The position numbers were made by a program, and so were the translations under genes. Of a stretch of DNA of 64,000 nucleotides, positions 11,701 through 23,558 are shown one piece after another. The first letter of the stretch is position 1. Each line of letters begins with the position of its first letter. The notes under the pieces are model-generated. The model worked only from the letters and a program-made list of their open reading frames with translations, did not search any database and was not told the origin of the DNA. This DNA is from Symsagittifera roscoffensis. Lineage: Eukaryota; Xenacoelomorpha; Acoela; Convolutidae. The stretch spans positions 25,089,311 through 25,153,310 of the forward strand of contig NC_087068.1 of assembly GCF_963678635.1 (NCBI RefSeq), given 5' to 3'.

Positions 11701-14700
11701 GCTTGGAGATCCATAATTTGGTGTTCATGATTTCATTTGCGGCATTATTTTGTTCAATTTATTCCTTCAAAAAAGCGCAGCTTAATTGGGCACAGTGTGC
11801 TGAAAAACGCGGCCCTTGTTTGGACGCTTGACATTTATTTTATTACAAAATTTCGAATAACCTCAGATGAAGCAATGATATAGCTTCAACAAGATCCCTA
11901 GAAATATAGTTGGGCAGAGAGAAAAACATCCACATGCTGAAACATAAACGATTAAGGTAAGACGTCACAATGAGATCTTATCAAAGTAGTTTTTATTTGT
12001 AATCGTCATTCACTCCGATCCTACCACTATACAGTATTTATTACCAAGGGAGTCCATAGACATACGTCAGAAGCTTTAAGTTCGTTTTAGTGAGACACAG
12101 ATTTTATGGCAAAATAAGACAACGAAAAAGCGTACATGAATATTAACTGCGTTTTTGTAGCTATTAAGATGATTAATCTACGAGAAACAAGGCCAACATA
12201 CGAGGCACTCGCAGTTCTTTGCGGCGCACAGTTCTTGGTGGGCCTCGAACATCCGACTACTGCTCTCCATTGATTGATTCAGCTTCTGATATCATCACTC
12301 ACTTAAGTCTTGCAACAGCTTTTCAAAGTTGAAATATGTGTTGAATTACACGTGAACACATAATAAGATGGCTAAAATAGTAATTGATGACCTTGATGAT
12401 GAAATAGAATCATTTTGATTTTCAACGAGTATTCTTGGTCGTTGTGCACTTGCGTTCAAAAAATATTCACTTAGTTTGAAGGCGGCTCACTCTTTTGTTA
12501 TGTTTGTTCAGTCCTGAATCGTGGTTGAGGGCGTTCAGCAAAACCCATCAGCGTCATGTGAAAATGTCGGGTGAGAGTAAACTGGCGGCCGCTGCCAGAA
12601 CTGGAATCCCACTTGTACTGGACATGTCATATGACCACCTGATGAATATACATGAGAAGAAGGAAATGGCGAGACAGATCATAGCCATGAGTGATCTCCT
12701 ATCGTAAGTTTTTCCCAAGGTTATAGAAATTGGATTAGAAGATTTCGAGGTTCTGTTTGACGTCCTAATTATGCTTACGATTAACAAGCGATATCAAATC
12801 GTAATATAGACATTTTTTCTGGTTAATATATGAAATCAAATTCAGCATGTTATTTTGATGCGTATGTAAGTTCCATACCGAGAAGCAGGGGCGGATTTAG
12901 GGGGGGGGGGGGGGGGGGGGCTGTCGCGGACGCTCCCTCCGTCTCAGGAATTCAAACCCCTGCCGACCCAAAAGGTCCCCCCGTTGGTACTTTTTAAGAA
13001 ATTCATTTTTGGCCGACCGACCCGAAAATTTTTCTGAAGGCGCCGCTGGCGCCAATATATATTAACTTTGAGGGGGCCTTTGTCAAAAATTTTCAAAAAG
13101 TGCCTTAAACCTTTTTTTGACCTGTTTTTTGACCTTTTTTTTCAAAAATGTTCATGCGGCTTAGAAAATTTGGCCAAAATAGCGTCTTTTAGTGCTCTAG
13201 AAGAGCTCTTTGGTCGACCCAAAAAAAGGTCGAAATTTTCCAAAATTTTTTTAAAATTCGCCCCCTTCCTCGAGAAAATTCTAGATCCGCCTCTGCCGAG
13301 GAATACAAAGGTTCACGGTTTTATTTGACCAAGACATGTTCATTTTTCGGCCTGATTGTTGGCTTATGGTTGTGCGCTTATATTTTTCGGTTTAGTTTTC
13401 ACAGCACGGATTTTTCTTGTGATTTAAGCAATTTCACCATAATTGGAAATCTTCATGATGTTTTTATGATGCATTTAATAGAGTTCCAGGAAATCTTGCT
13501 TCAAAATTTTTCCTAGTTTGAACAAAGTTTCTGCGCCTCATGCGAATCGTTTTTTTTTGCGGGTCGGTCGTTCAAAAATGGATTCTTAAAATAGTACCAT
13601 AGGAGGATCTTTGGATGGTCAGGAGTCGAATCCCCCAGGAGGGGGGGGGCGTCCCTCGAAATCCGCCACTGGTTGCTCTTAATTATTTTTGGTAATTTAT
13701 TTTGAAATTGAAACAACGATGAAACATACATAAAAAACAACTTGATATGGTGGAACAGCAAGCTCGCAGACATGTGTTTGATGTTCTTAGGAAAATACCA
13801 GAACCTTTTCATTTGTACTTGACAAACTACCAACCTGGAAATGTAATCTGGAACTATTTGGAGCAAACTAAAACGAACCTATCCACTACTCCGGCACCCA
13901 TCACTAAAGTGTTTCCAGTCTCAAAGCTGATTTATCTCAGTCCAGATGCAACAGAAGATTTGGAAGACTTTAAGCCAGATGACATTCTAGTTGTAGGTGG
14001 AATGGTGGATAAAAGTCTGAAAAAGAATGCATCACTTATTCATGCCAAGCGGCTCGGGATCAGGTAAGAGTTACGAAAAAATCAAAAATAATTATAGCCT
14101 GATATATGAACTAGTTTCTGAAATAATGTTTCCAAGCAAAAGCACAAGTTAAAAAATAATCCTATCAGCATAATTAATTTGGTTTTCTTTTATCTTGAGG
14201 ATACTTTAATGACATTTAAGAGATGCGGCGCCAGATAGATGTTCGATTCTTGCTCTGGTGGTTTAATTATATTCACATTCCTCTTTGATTGTTCCTGATT
14301 TAAGATGTTTTGTTGCTAGGTGTGCCAAGTTTCCCTTGTCAGACAATGCAAGAGTAATAGCCTCGAAACCCCTGAATTTCCTTGAAGTGCTGAACATCTT
14401 ACATCGCTTTACATACCATAAAGATATTCACCGAGCGCTGTGTGAAGGAATCAGCAAGCGTAGGCATCGACACCCCTCGGAGGCTGAAGAAATTGTCAGA
14501 AACCAGGTGCGCTGCTCAGTGATCTCCGTTTAAAAGAATAGAAATTTAAATTAAAATTTAAGAAAATTATTAAAACTTGTTGGCATTAAGTTCCCAAACT
14601 ATTTAAATTTTTCTTCAGTCTGTTTTTAGCAGTTTTTCTGTCAATTTTAGGGACTTTTCGCAATTTTGTGAAAAGAATTCCAAAGCAATTTTTTGGGCAA

Positions 14701-16557
14701 ATCTGTTTGCTACAAAATTTCATCAAATTTGTCGTGAAAAAGTAGATCGTTTGCTTTTCCGCGGAACTCCGAAATGTGAAATTAATTATGAGTAAACTCT
14801 GTATTTTGGCATCGGATCGAATACCGCCGAATAATTTAATTTTTTTTTCAGCTTAAGTTGCTCGACTTAAATTAAAATTTTTCATTTAAATTGAGTAGGC
14901 TCATAAGTTCACATTAAAATAAATTGAAATATAAATGAAAATTTGAATTAATTTAAATTGTTTTTTTTTTAATGGACACCACTGGCGCTGCTGAAAAAAG
15001 TAGACTTTGAGCTCGCTAAAAATTACTTGGCTTGTCAGTATGATTTGCTTACTTTTTACTTCTCCGCTAGTATTTTTAAGAGTATGAATGTCGTTCAGAC
15101 TATATAGGTCGTGATGTTTTTTTTTGTTTCAAACTCAAATTTGATTTCTCCCGGTTTGACTTGATTTCTTTTCAGATTTCCGAGCGGGAATAAAAATCTT
15201 TTTAATCATCTAGTTGTTACACCTTCAATGCTTGTGTTAAAGTATGAACTTTCTTTTCTTTCCAACCTAAGTCGCAAATATTGTTCCGATAAAATGTGTT
15301 GATTTTGAAAGAGCTCATTTTGATCAATAACCAGTTATTAAGTACAGCTAATGCTAAGGATTTTAACACATACTATTATTGTTCCGACTTTCGTAACGAA
15401 AGTAATAGAATATTTGTGCTCGGGGTGGTATTTCACCTGTGTTCATTTTTCGTAAAGTTATGGGGGCTTAAAAGTAGCCATTTTGACCAATTTTGGATAA
15501 TTAACGCGCGATATATTTCGCGCTATTAACGCGTAAGCGGAGATTTATTCCGTCAAAGAAATCGTTCCAAATTGGTTGAAGGAAGCTTATTTGCCAAAAT
15601 TGATTTGTTACTAGGAGTGAAATTTGTCATTTGTACTTAATATGGCGTGTGGGGAAATGATTTTTACAAAAACTCTCAACTTAAAAAAAATCATTTCATT
15701 TTTGTTACATCTACTTTTTTATTGTTATTATTGCTTCATAGACTGCTCTATAAATTGAGGCATGTTATTTTTTATTTTTCAATGTTTAGTTTTTGTTTTT
15801 AATGTGAGGCATGTAAATTTTTGTTTTTCAAATTGACTGGTACTGCTAATGCGTAATAATTGGCCTGGGTCACATAAAAAATTTTGTAGACTCAAAGAAA
15901 TTTTGTAGACTCAAAGTTTACTCATTCAGTTTTTTCAGGTAACTTGATTTTTCGGTGTCACTGAACGAAGCGAAGACATTTATTTGGGGTCTGTTGTTTT
16001 TCAGGAAAGATCTTGAAATTTGTTCACGCTCAAAATTGGTTTTTGAGGGTTTGACTTATGATTTCTTTTCAATTAAATTTATTTGCTGATAGGAAGGCAA
16101 ACTGCGCTCTCCAATTTCGTAAATGCAAATGGCGCATAATTAATTTAAAGAGGATTTAATTTTAACACTTTTACTGGATTTTAGAAATTATTGATTCAGT
16201 TGTCTTTACTTAAGTCTGATTTACGAAAAAATTGTCTATCTTAGAAGATTCTCCAAATTTAATTTGGCCGATATTCGAAAATTTCGCAGGTGTTTGAAGT
16301 TCTTTGAAACTTCCAACTGTCTTTTTGCTTAATATATGATATTGCAATCCCTGGATTGTATTTTTTGGGCTGAAGTAGAATATGTTTTGTTTTAGGTTCG
16401 CAAAGCAGGCAGATTGATTGGAGAACCAGCGTTTGTTCACCGTGAGAGAGCCAGAGCTCGGAAAAGGTTAGAAGTTGTGGAGAGGATGAATGCGCTTGGT
16501 AGTGAGAAATTGAGGCAGAAGTACGTGGATCCACATTCTATTGATGCGTGGCTTTGA
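8734..16557 (+). CDS. TRMT10C: TRMT10C-like mitochondrial tRNA N1-purine-9 methyltransferase
   Basis: Seven exons joined by hand, all GT-AG and in phase: 8734-9016, 10876-11063, 11213-11463, 12512-12703, 13770-14063, 14320-14506, 16396-16557; 518 residues. Exon 1 encodes a basic, hydroxylated N-terminus free of acidic residues for about 65 residues, typical of a mitochondrial presequence, ending in an EIDRLWTE segment that aligns with the human LELDKWKT region. Exon 3 carries YLSFLYKTHWKKMRGLERK (human YLKFLYTKE region). The SPOUT-type TRM10 fold spans about residues 265-445, with PLVLDMSYDHLM, PFHLYLTNY, LIYLSPDA, VVGGMVDKS and AKRLGIR; the VDKS/AKRL pair favours TRMT10C over TRMT10A/B. In animals it is the MRPP1 subunit of mitochondrial RNase P and methylates position 9. 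Human is 403 aa; the excess here is mainly N-terminal. Confidence 0.85.
9017..10875 (+). other. TRMT10C intron 1
   Basis: A 1.86 kb intron that begins GTTAGT and ends TTTTTTTAG. It contains a degenerate tRNA-promoter-like patch around 9725-9800 and, at about 10,710-10,765, a copy of a dispersed repeat also seen at 26.49 and 26.82 kb (GGTCGGAA ... CGGTTAACCGGCTA-type core). AT-rich otherwise. No host coding exon seen. Confidence 0.6.
12704..13769 (+). other. TRMT10C intron 4 with inserted inverted-repeat elements
   Basis: A 1.07 kb intron, most of which (12,885-13,672) is occupied by MITE-like repeats. The acceptor used (GCTCGCAG ending at 13,769) is the one that keeps the TRM10 frame. An upstream in-frame ATG at 13,747 lies in the intron by this model. 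Confidence 0.6.
12885..13672. repeat. MITE-like inverted-repeat sequence with poly(G) tract
   Basis: Left end GGGGCGGATTTAG is followed by a run of about 20 G. About 120 bases of the left part recur in reverse complement at about 13,545-13,672, ending GAAATCCGCCACTGG. An additional inner inverted end (CTAGATCCGCCTCTGCC) lies at about 13,281-13,297. The structure fits a non-autonomous element with imperfect terminal inverted repeats, or two inverted copies side by side. No ORF of note. Confidence 0.6.
14507..16395 (+). other. TRMT10C intron 6 with dispersed repeats
   Basis: A 1.89 kb intron. About 15,240-15,370 matches a repeat copy at 34,800-34,950 (CCAACCTAAGTCGCAAATATTG core and a shared AAGTACAGC-AATGCTAAGGA segment). 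About 15,425-15,600 is a copy of the fold-back family also present at 38-39.6 kb and 63.6-64.0 kb. A short direct duplication (AAATTTTGTAGACTCAAAG twice) lies at about 15,880-15,920. Confidence 0.65.
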
Positions 16558-18049
16558 TTACCGTTTTATTTATACTTTTGCTGCTAAATTGTGATTTTTT
16601 GATGGGTAAATTGTGCAATTATTATGCTACAATTGAAAATTCTAGCGCAAATTTGTTGTTTTGACCATCAGAGGTGTGGTGGATATTTGGATTCGGCAGT
16701 TTTTTCCGCGCACATACAGATATCACAAAGAAAAGTCAAGTAAGGTCGAATGAAATATCATACAAAAGTCTTTTCAGTTAGATCGTTTTTAGTGTCGAGA
16801 AAAACGGTTCGAAGTTTTTGCTTAGATGCTGTTTGGATGAATTGAGTCATTCTTCTTCGAAATGATTTACTCAGAGACGCAACCAAAACAGTATTATTGT
16901 TAATTTTGAGCTACTTAAGCTTAATTTTTTCAATGGTTTATGTTCAAAATGGGTCGATTTCCTATTTCAGAATTCCAAGTGAAATAAAATATAGCTTTTT
17001 ATTCTAGTGATTCCAATTTGGGTTGGCTCCATCAAAAAAAAAGTTTAAATCATAAAAGATTCTTACAACTCACAGAGCTTGAAGGTGAATGTGTTTCTTG
17101 AAAGTTGAGTTTTTCTAATTCGCTCATTTTATTGCTTCTTGGATTGGAGCTCATTTGCTTTTTTCAACTGTCTGTTGGCTAAGTTTCTAAATTTTGATGA
17201 ACATTGTTCAGATTCTTAACATTTGTCTTCGAAATTTTTTTTGTCAATGTTTAGAAAAACCTCATTGCCAACGAAACACTAAATTTAACATCCAAAATTA
17301 ATAATTTAATAAACTTTTTTAAAGGCTGAAAATCCAAATAAAAAAAGTTTTTATATAACGGTCGTTATTCGATCGCTTCACTCGCTCGAAATTGAACTAA
17401 AAATTAAAAGTTTTGAATCTGTTTTTCTCGGCACTGGTTCAATTTTTGAAGAATTGTTTGAAAGCTTGCGACCCATGACTAAAAGGGCTTCATTTTGGTA
17501 TATCACTCTACCCATTCCAATGATTATTTATGGTACCTGATTTTGCGTGGAATAAAAACAAAAAACTTAAAAGTACCTTTTTATTATTAGACCCCGGTCA
17601 TGCTCAATGCAGGACCAACCATGGGGGAGGTTGATTTCATCCATTTTGCCGCAGCCGGTCTCACCTTGAGGAGGCGGTTGACTCTGGGGACCCTCCAACC
17701 ATGTGGTTTTTGAACACACGACCCTCGTGTTGAGAAACGCGTGCCTCGCCACACTTGGCCACGGCTGCTCTATACTTAGTTCCTCCCCATTTTCAATGGT
17801 CCGAACGAAACAAAAATAGAAATTGTATCGGGATAATTTTGTTGTAGACAGTTATAGTAAACCATGACCGCGATGGTGGTTCTGGAATGCAAAGTTCTTT
17901 GCTGAACTTGAATCCATGTTTGCTGAACATGTTTGAAAGTAGAATACCAGTATGAGTATGAGCATGATTGATATTTGAAGATTGCTTTGCTCGCGACCAT
18001 CCATTATTGATCACATTTAATTGCTTCTTGGTTTCCTTCAGATAGTTGA
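16558..18049. other. TRMT10C-POLR2K gap with repeats
   Basis: 1.49 kb without a host exon. It contains AATAAA near 16,984, pieces of the dispersed repeat family also found in FOXL2 intron 1 (about 16,720-16,830 and, inverted, about 17,490-17,560 and 17,790-17,820), and a tRNA-derived SINE-like element at 17,576-17,770. The last 10 bases hold the acceptor for POLR2K (CCTTCAG ending at 18,041). Confidence 0.6.
17576..17770 (-). repeat. tRNA-derived SINE-like element
   Basis: Read on the minus strand, the first 75 or so bases look like a tRNA gene: GCAGCCGTGGCCAAGTG holds an A-box-like segment and GTCGTGTGTTCAAAAACCAC a decayed B box. A GC-rich non-tRNA body of about 100 bases follows, and a short TAA-type tail ends at 17,576. 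This head-body-tail order is that of a tRNA-derived SINE. The higher GC content sets it off from its surroundings. It sits inside or next to a second repeat family, so it may be part of a composite. Confidence 0.65.
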
Positions 18050-18271
<222 letters not shown>

Positions 18272-18404
18272 ATATTTTGACGATAGTTTTTGTTTTAAAA
18301 TTATATCTTCACAAATCTTGATTTGATGTGCTTTGTTTTTCTAAAATATATTTTGAAAAATTGATTGAGTTGCCCTTGTTTTTCTTTGAAAGATAAAGAT
18401 CGAA

Positions 18405-18488
18405 AATAAATGAAGGCACCAGAAATACCTGATGCGAGTTGAGAGTACCTAAAATTGAAGTTTAAACTTTATTTTTTTTAAGATCACA
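18405..18488 (+). promoter_or_regulatory. Poly(A) signal and acceptor between POLR2K and the KH-protein gene
   Basis: AATAAA at 18,405-18,410 is followed by a run of T ending AAG at 18,482, 6 bases before the next ATG. Spacing is about 72 bases. The whole intergenic distance is 217 bases, too short for a typical promoter plus 5' UTR. This is the best single candidate for an operon junction in the window. Confidence 0.5.
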
Positions 18489-21400
18489 ATGTCTGATTTC
18501 TCCAATGCGGCAGCAGCGGAACCCATTATGGACTCCGCTACTTCGGAGAGTTCTGTTCTAGACTTGGGCAACCTTTCAGATCAGAAACCAGTATCCCAGT
18601 TACAAAATATGGATGAAATCGATTTTGAAAAGGAGCTAATGGCGATTCGTGCTTCAGAAGACGACGCCGAAATTGACGCTGATGTCGTGTCGGACATCCC
18701 GACTAAAACAACCTCGGAACAATCGAAACCTACTACTGGTCAGTCGGATCCGAATGCAAGTTCGTTTGACTCGACCGGAAACAATGCGCTTGAAGACGAT
18801 GACTTTCATAAGTTGCTTCAAGAGTCAGATAATAACGACGAGGATTTCCTGAATCCCTCATCTTCCAGACATAAGAGTTCGGCTTCAAAAACGAGTATTG
18901 CAATTATGAACAACGATGACAACAGTATCGGGCCTGATGTTTCTATGCCTCCCGACGGCATTTTGGAAAACGAGGATGGAAGTTTTAGTTGTTACGTCAT
19001 TGTACCAGGAGGTATGAGAAGTGTTACATGAATTAAGTTCCGAAAGTCGTTTTTTTTTTGTAAAAAGTTGCAAGTAGTTCAATCAATCAAGTTTAATTAG
19101 AAAAATACATTTAGATAGTTTCTGAAAAAACTCATAACGTTTAGCTATTTCCGGAAAAAAAATTGATGGCTTGATTGTTATCTTAAATAAATATCGAATG
19201 TGCGGATTTCTTGCTGTTTCCAATCAACCTATGTTAACTTACTGATGCGTGTTGACGTTTGAGGTGAGAATCAATGTGGTTGATTCGGAACGACTGTTTG
19301 TCGTGTTGTCTTGTCGGCTCACGAGACGACTGAATGAAAGGCACTTCAGAATCAGGAGCGACGAATGAATGGGTTCTTAGGAGTCGAATTGGATCCCGCC
19401 GCGAGTTTTTTTTCGGAGCTTAAATAACGCGTTTAAATAATGTGAATATCAATAACCCATGGGGCTGTGTGCGCAAGCTTATCTTTAGATGCGCATTAAC
19501 AAGGCTGAATTTTCGTGCACATTAGTCGTATAGTCTTGGAGGATTCCTAAAATTGTACAATTCAAACATTTTAAACGATTATAAAAAATGATTTGACCCG
19601 TAAACCGACCAAAAGAAGGTGCAAAAATCTTTTATTGTGAGAAATTAAGAAATTCATGTCATTTCTATTGAGTGTAATTTGATTTGCAATCATTTTTCGG
19701 AGAATTTTCATAAGGTTCATTAAATCCTATCAAGCTAAACCTTCGCAATCATTCGAATATTTGCAGAAATTGCTATAAAAATATTTACCTAGCTATGATA
19801 TCCTAATATATAATGGACTTTCATTTGACAAAGGCGTTCAAAAATTGATTTTCTGGAGTATAATGCTCTTTTCCATCAAGCATCTGTCATTTTATTCATT
19901 AACTGAAAACGTCGTGTACTTTAATTTTTAGTCATATTTAGAACTTGGTTTTTCTTTTCCAATTATTTTCGGATATTTTCTCTCATATATAAGTCTCATC
20001 ATAATTTTAGCTTTCGTTTTTATCTGATAATGATTTTATTGACAAACCTATATAGATATGTTAAGCAAACGTTTGCAGTTTAATTCTTGACAACAATTTT
20101 TCCTGCTCCCCACTAGAATTTCCAGATGAATTTTGAGAATAGTGAATTCAACAGGCTTTCGAGTCTGTGACTTGCTACCCTTAATTTGATCCATTGGCAA
20201 CAACTCCAGATCCAATTGTTCTCGATATTTTTTTCAAAGTAAAATGAAAATCTCGATTGGTGATATTTGTTTATATTAAAGACAAGACCTCATACCTGGG
20301 TCTAAAGTGTATATAGTAATGGCGGCAATTCGCTTGTATTGCATAGCCAGTTTTACTTCCTTTTTCTGGTCGTCTGAGCTAATTAAAGAAATTCGTATTT
20401 TCAAAGTTTCCGTTGTCGATAAATTATGCCACCATAAACAATTCGTGTTCGACTTGAGTTTGTAAATTGTTTAAATGTAAGATACCTATAGCCTGTACAG
20501 TGAACCTTGTCACGTCACATCGAGGGGTCTGATATCACTCAAACCAATTCATTCGTGTGTGTGTCTCTTTGGTTTTGATTTTTTGTGATGTGATTTTGTG
20601 TTGTGTTCAAAGGCAAAGCCGGCATGGTAATCGGCACAGCGGGCAGTACAGTTAAGCAAATGATGGCGGAAAGTAAGACGAAAATGAACCTAGTGCAGGA
20701 CTCTGCTCAAAATACAGGTGCGGATAAACCCCTTCGCATAGTGGGAGAGCGGGAGTGTGTTTTAAAAGCAAAAGAAATGGTGCTGCATTTAATTAACGAG
20801 GGCGGTGCTCCTTCTTTTGTTGATTTACATGTTCCTAAGTTTGCCGTCGGTATGATTATCGGCAATAGAGGTGCTACTATTAACAAACTGCAAGACGAGT
20901 ATGGCGTCCGTATCCAGATCAAACCGGACCAGAATCCGGAGGGCACATACAGGGTGTGTCAGATCCTAGGAGAGGCGAACAAGTATCAGAATGCGGCCCA
21001 GAAAGTGCTGGATTTGGTAGCTGCAGTGGAAGCCAAAGATAAAGCGAGGGGATCTGGGGGTTCTAAGAGTTCCTCGGGAGGAGACGCGGGGAAAAGTGAT
21101 ACCAGTGGAGCGAAGACGTACAAGCATGAAGTACACATGACTGTTCATGAGAAAGCAGTGGGACGAATCATCGGCAGAGGTTAATTCTTTGTTTTAGGTC
21201 CATTTTACGGCACAAACTGAAAGTTGAAGAACAAGAGAAATAATAAAGAGAGAAAAAAAATTAAGGCTTCAATAGCGTGGTATGCAAAAAGGATTTTTTT
21301 ATTTAGTGTTTGTCAGGCAAGGTTGTGCTCGAGTAAGTTGAACCTAGCTACTTCAATTAATGAATATCGCATGAAGATTAAATATCTACTGTTCTAAATT

Positions 21401-22827
21401 AATTTTCAAAGTATTGTTTGCATATTTTAGGGGGTGCGAATATCAAACGAATGATGCAAGAAAGCGGTGCCAAAATTGAGATGGATAAGAACAACGTCAA
21501 CTCCAAAAATGGAAGAGTTGTCTTCATTCTATCATCGACTTCTATGCAGTCAATCGAAGAAGCACAAGACCTCGTAAACGAAGCTGCGAAGAAACCGGAC
21601 AGTGTCGGGACTCCAAACAGGGACTCGAATTCGAACTACTACGGAGGCATTGGATCGTCTTCCGGGGGATCAGCGAAGGATAGACTCGGTTCGAGGGATC
21701 ATTCGAGTAACCGATCTTTCAGCCGAGGGTACGATAGCAGAGACGATAGTCGAAACAGTCGTCACAGCAACAGCAGTAACAGTAGTTTCAATAGCAGTTT
21801 CAATGACCGCAAACGCAACCCAAGTAATCGAAGTCGCAGTCCAGATATTGATGAGAGCTGTCGGACGAAGGTGATCAAAACTGAAGTTTTTGGAGGCAAT
21901 CAGATGAATATGAATCATAACCAGCAGCAGCAGATGCAGACCCAGGCGCCAATGATGCCGATGGGCATGATGCCTATGCCTAATCAAATGCCCCCAAATA
22001 ATTTTATGCCCCCAATGATGCCTCAGATGATGGCTCCTCCAATGATGCAGCAATCCGTTCCTAGACCAGCAATGCCTCCTGGGTTTCCGCCGATGATGGC
22101 GCCGCCAGGAATGCCTGGTATGCCACCATTCCCACTTCCAGGAATGCCACAAAGTAGCAACACTCCTGTGACTCCTATGATGCAACCGCCTCCGGTTAGT
22201 ATGCCAATGGGCATGCCTCCTATGCCCCAGATGCCATCACAGCCGGTGACTCCAGCTGCTCCGGTCAACAACACTCCGTCGATGCCCGCCTGGCCTGGGT
22301 TCCCTCCGATGCCGACAGCGTCTAACGCTTCTAACAGTGCTCCAAGCACTAATACTAGCAGCATGCCCAGTGGAAATATGTTTGAAATGTGGATGCAGTA
22401 CGCTTCAAAGATGGCGGGAAATAATCAAGGATCCAGTTCGACTCAGACACAGGCGCCGAGTAACATGCCGCCACCAATTGTTCCAAGTGCTCCGGTAAAC
22501 AAGCCGAGCAACAGTGGCAGTTCCAGTAGTGCTTCGAGTGGCGGAAGCAGTAGCAATAGCAGTCAGGACGCTTGGCTGAAATGTTATAAAATTTTTATGG
22601 ATACTATGCAGGATAAAAGTGCAAACAACCCGGCTCCAGTCAAGAAAGAGCCAGAGGTTAAAAAAGAACCGGTACCTGAGCCGAAGAAAGATTATACCAA
22701 AGAATGGCAAGAGTATATGGCTAAATTGTACGCAGCTGGAGGCGCCGGCTCGCAAATGGAAGCTTGGAAAAAATGGACCGAAAAGTACCAGGAGTACCTG
22801 AAGACTCATACTGGAGGAAGTCGATGA
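18489..22827 (+). CDS. FUBP/KHSRP-family KH-domain nucleic-acid-binding protein
   Basis: Three exons, 18489-19011, 20613-21179 and 21431-22827, phases 1 and 1, giving 828 residues. Residues 1-165 are acidic and low-complexity. KH1 begins CYVIVPGGKAGMVIGTAG and is split by intron 1. KH2 (about 243-315) has GMIIGNRGATI. KH3 (about 345-425) has GRIIGRGGANI and is split by intron 2 inside its GxxG loop. Next come an Arg/Ser/Asn-rich stretch (about 450-510), a Met/Pro/Gln-rich stretch (about 520-640), and Trp/Tyr segments (EMWMQYASKM, EWQEYMAKLY, EAWKKWTEKYQEYLKTH) that resemble the YxxW C-terminal motifs of FUBPs. FUBPs bind single-stranded FUSE DNA and AU-rich or intronic RNA. Vertebrate FUBPs have four KH domains; only three are seen here. 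FUBP1, FUBP3 and KHSRP cannot be told apart. Confidence 0.85.
19012..20612 (+). other. KH-protein gene intron 1
   Basis: 1.6 kb GT-AG intron with no ORF, no recognised repeat and no RNA gene that I can support. Confidence 0.6.
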
Positions 22828-23558
22828 AGTCTTCATTTTTTCTAGAAACTACCCAAAAAAAACTTTGATAAATTCAATAATTAAATATTTAGGTTTTCGA
22901 ACATTTTCGGCAGTAAGATTTTTCTCATAGTTGAACAGTATCGATGGTGTAATGTGATATTGAGAGTTGATTTGTCCCCGCGTTGAACAGTTTTGTGTTT
23001 GCTTGTCATCTAGAAGTACTACTACCAACCATATTTGTTTATTTAAAATTGATGTTTTGCTAGCAATCTATTTTGAAATTAGCCATTTGTTTTGACTGAA
23101 ATTGAAGGAGAAACCATTAGTTCCAGCACGCCTCAATCTCTGAAACATGCTTCGCTTTCTTGGAGTTACCAACCGTGTCTTAGGGTTAATTCTGTTTTAA
23201 TTAGCATTCTATGAATTGTAAATCATTAATTAATTAGTCAGTTAGCTATGACTTTGCTTCTGAATTACTAAACAAGTGCAGTCTTAATCTATTCTAATCT
23301 GTTGACGCTTTTGAAGTGCGGATTAAGGGAAGGGTATTTCGTTTTGAAGCGGAGTTTTAATCTTTGTCGCCCGGAAGGAAGTGTCAAATGGCGCTTTCGA
23401 TTAAACCCTCAAATCGGATTGGTCAATCAAAAATCCAGGAGTCTCGAAGAAGTTGGCTAGTTTATTTAAACTGTGTATTGATTACTGAATTGTTTCCAAA
23501 CTTAAATCACCAGTTCTAAATATTTAGTTTGAAATTATTGATTGATGAAAAGGGAAAT
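22828..23558 (+). other. KH-protein to FOXL2 gap
   Basis: 731 bases without an ORF. AATTAAATATTTAG-like AT-rich sequence follows the stop codon. A CACCAG and a TATTTAG lie 30-50 bases before the FOXL2 ATG as weak acceptor candidates. No clear promoter element. Confidence 0.4.

Noticed and set aside
13747-13769. ATG at 13,747 as the start of a separate methyltransferase gene
   Set aside because: The downstream frame joins in phase with upstream exons that carry the first half of the same TRM10 domain; a separate start would truncate it.
14220-14265. B-box-like GTTCGATTC in a TRMT10C intron
   Set aside because: No matching A box or cloverleaf; too degenerate to call.
21670-22836. Long minus-strand frames opposite the KH-protein gene
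   Set aside because: Shadow frames of a Pro/Met/Ser-rich coding exon; strange composition and no start context.
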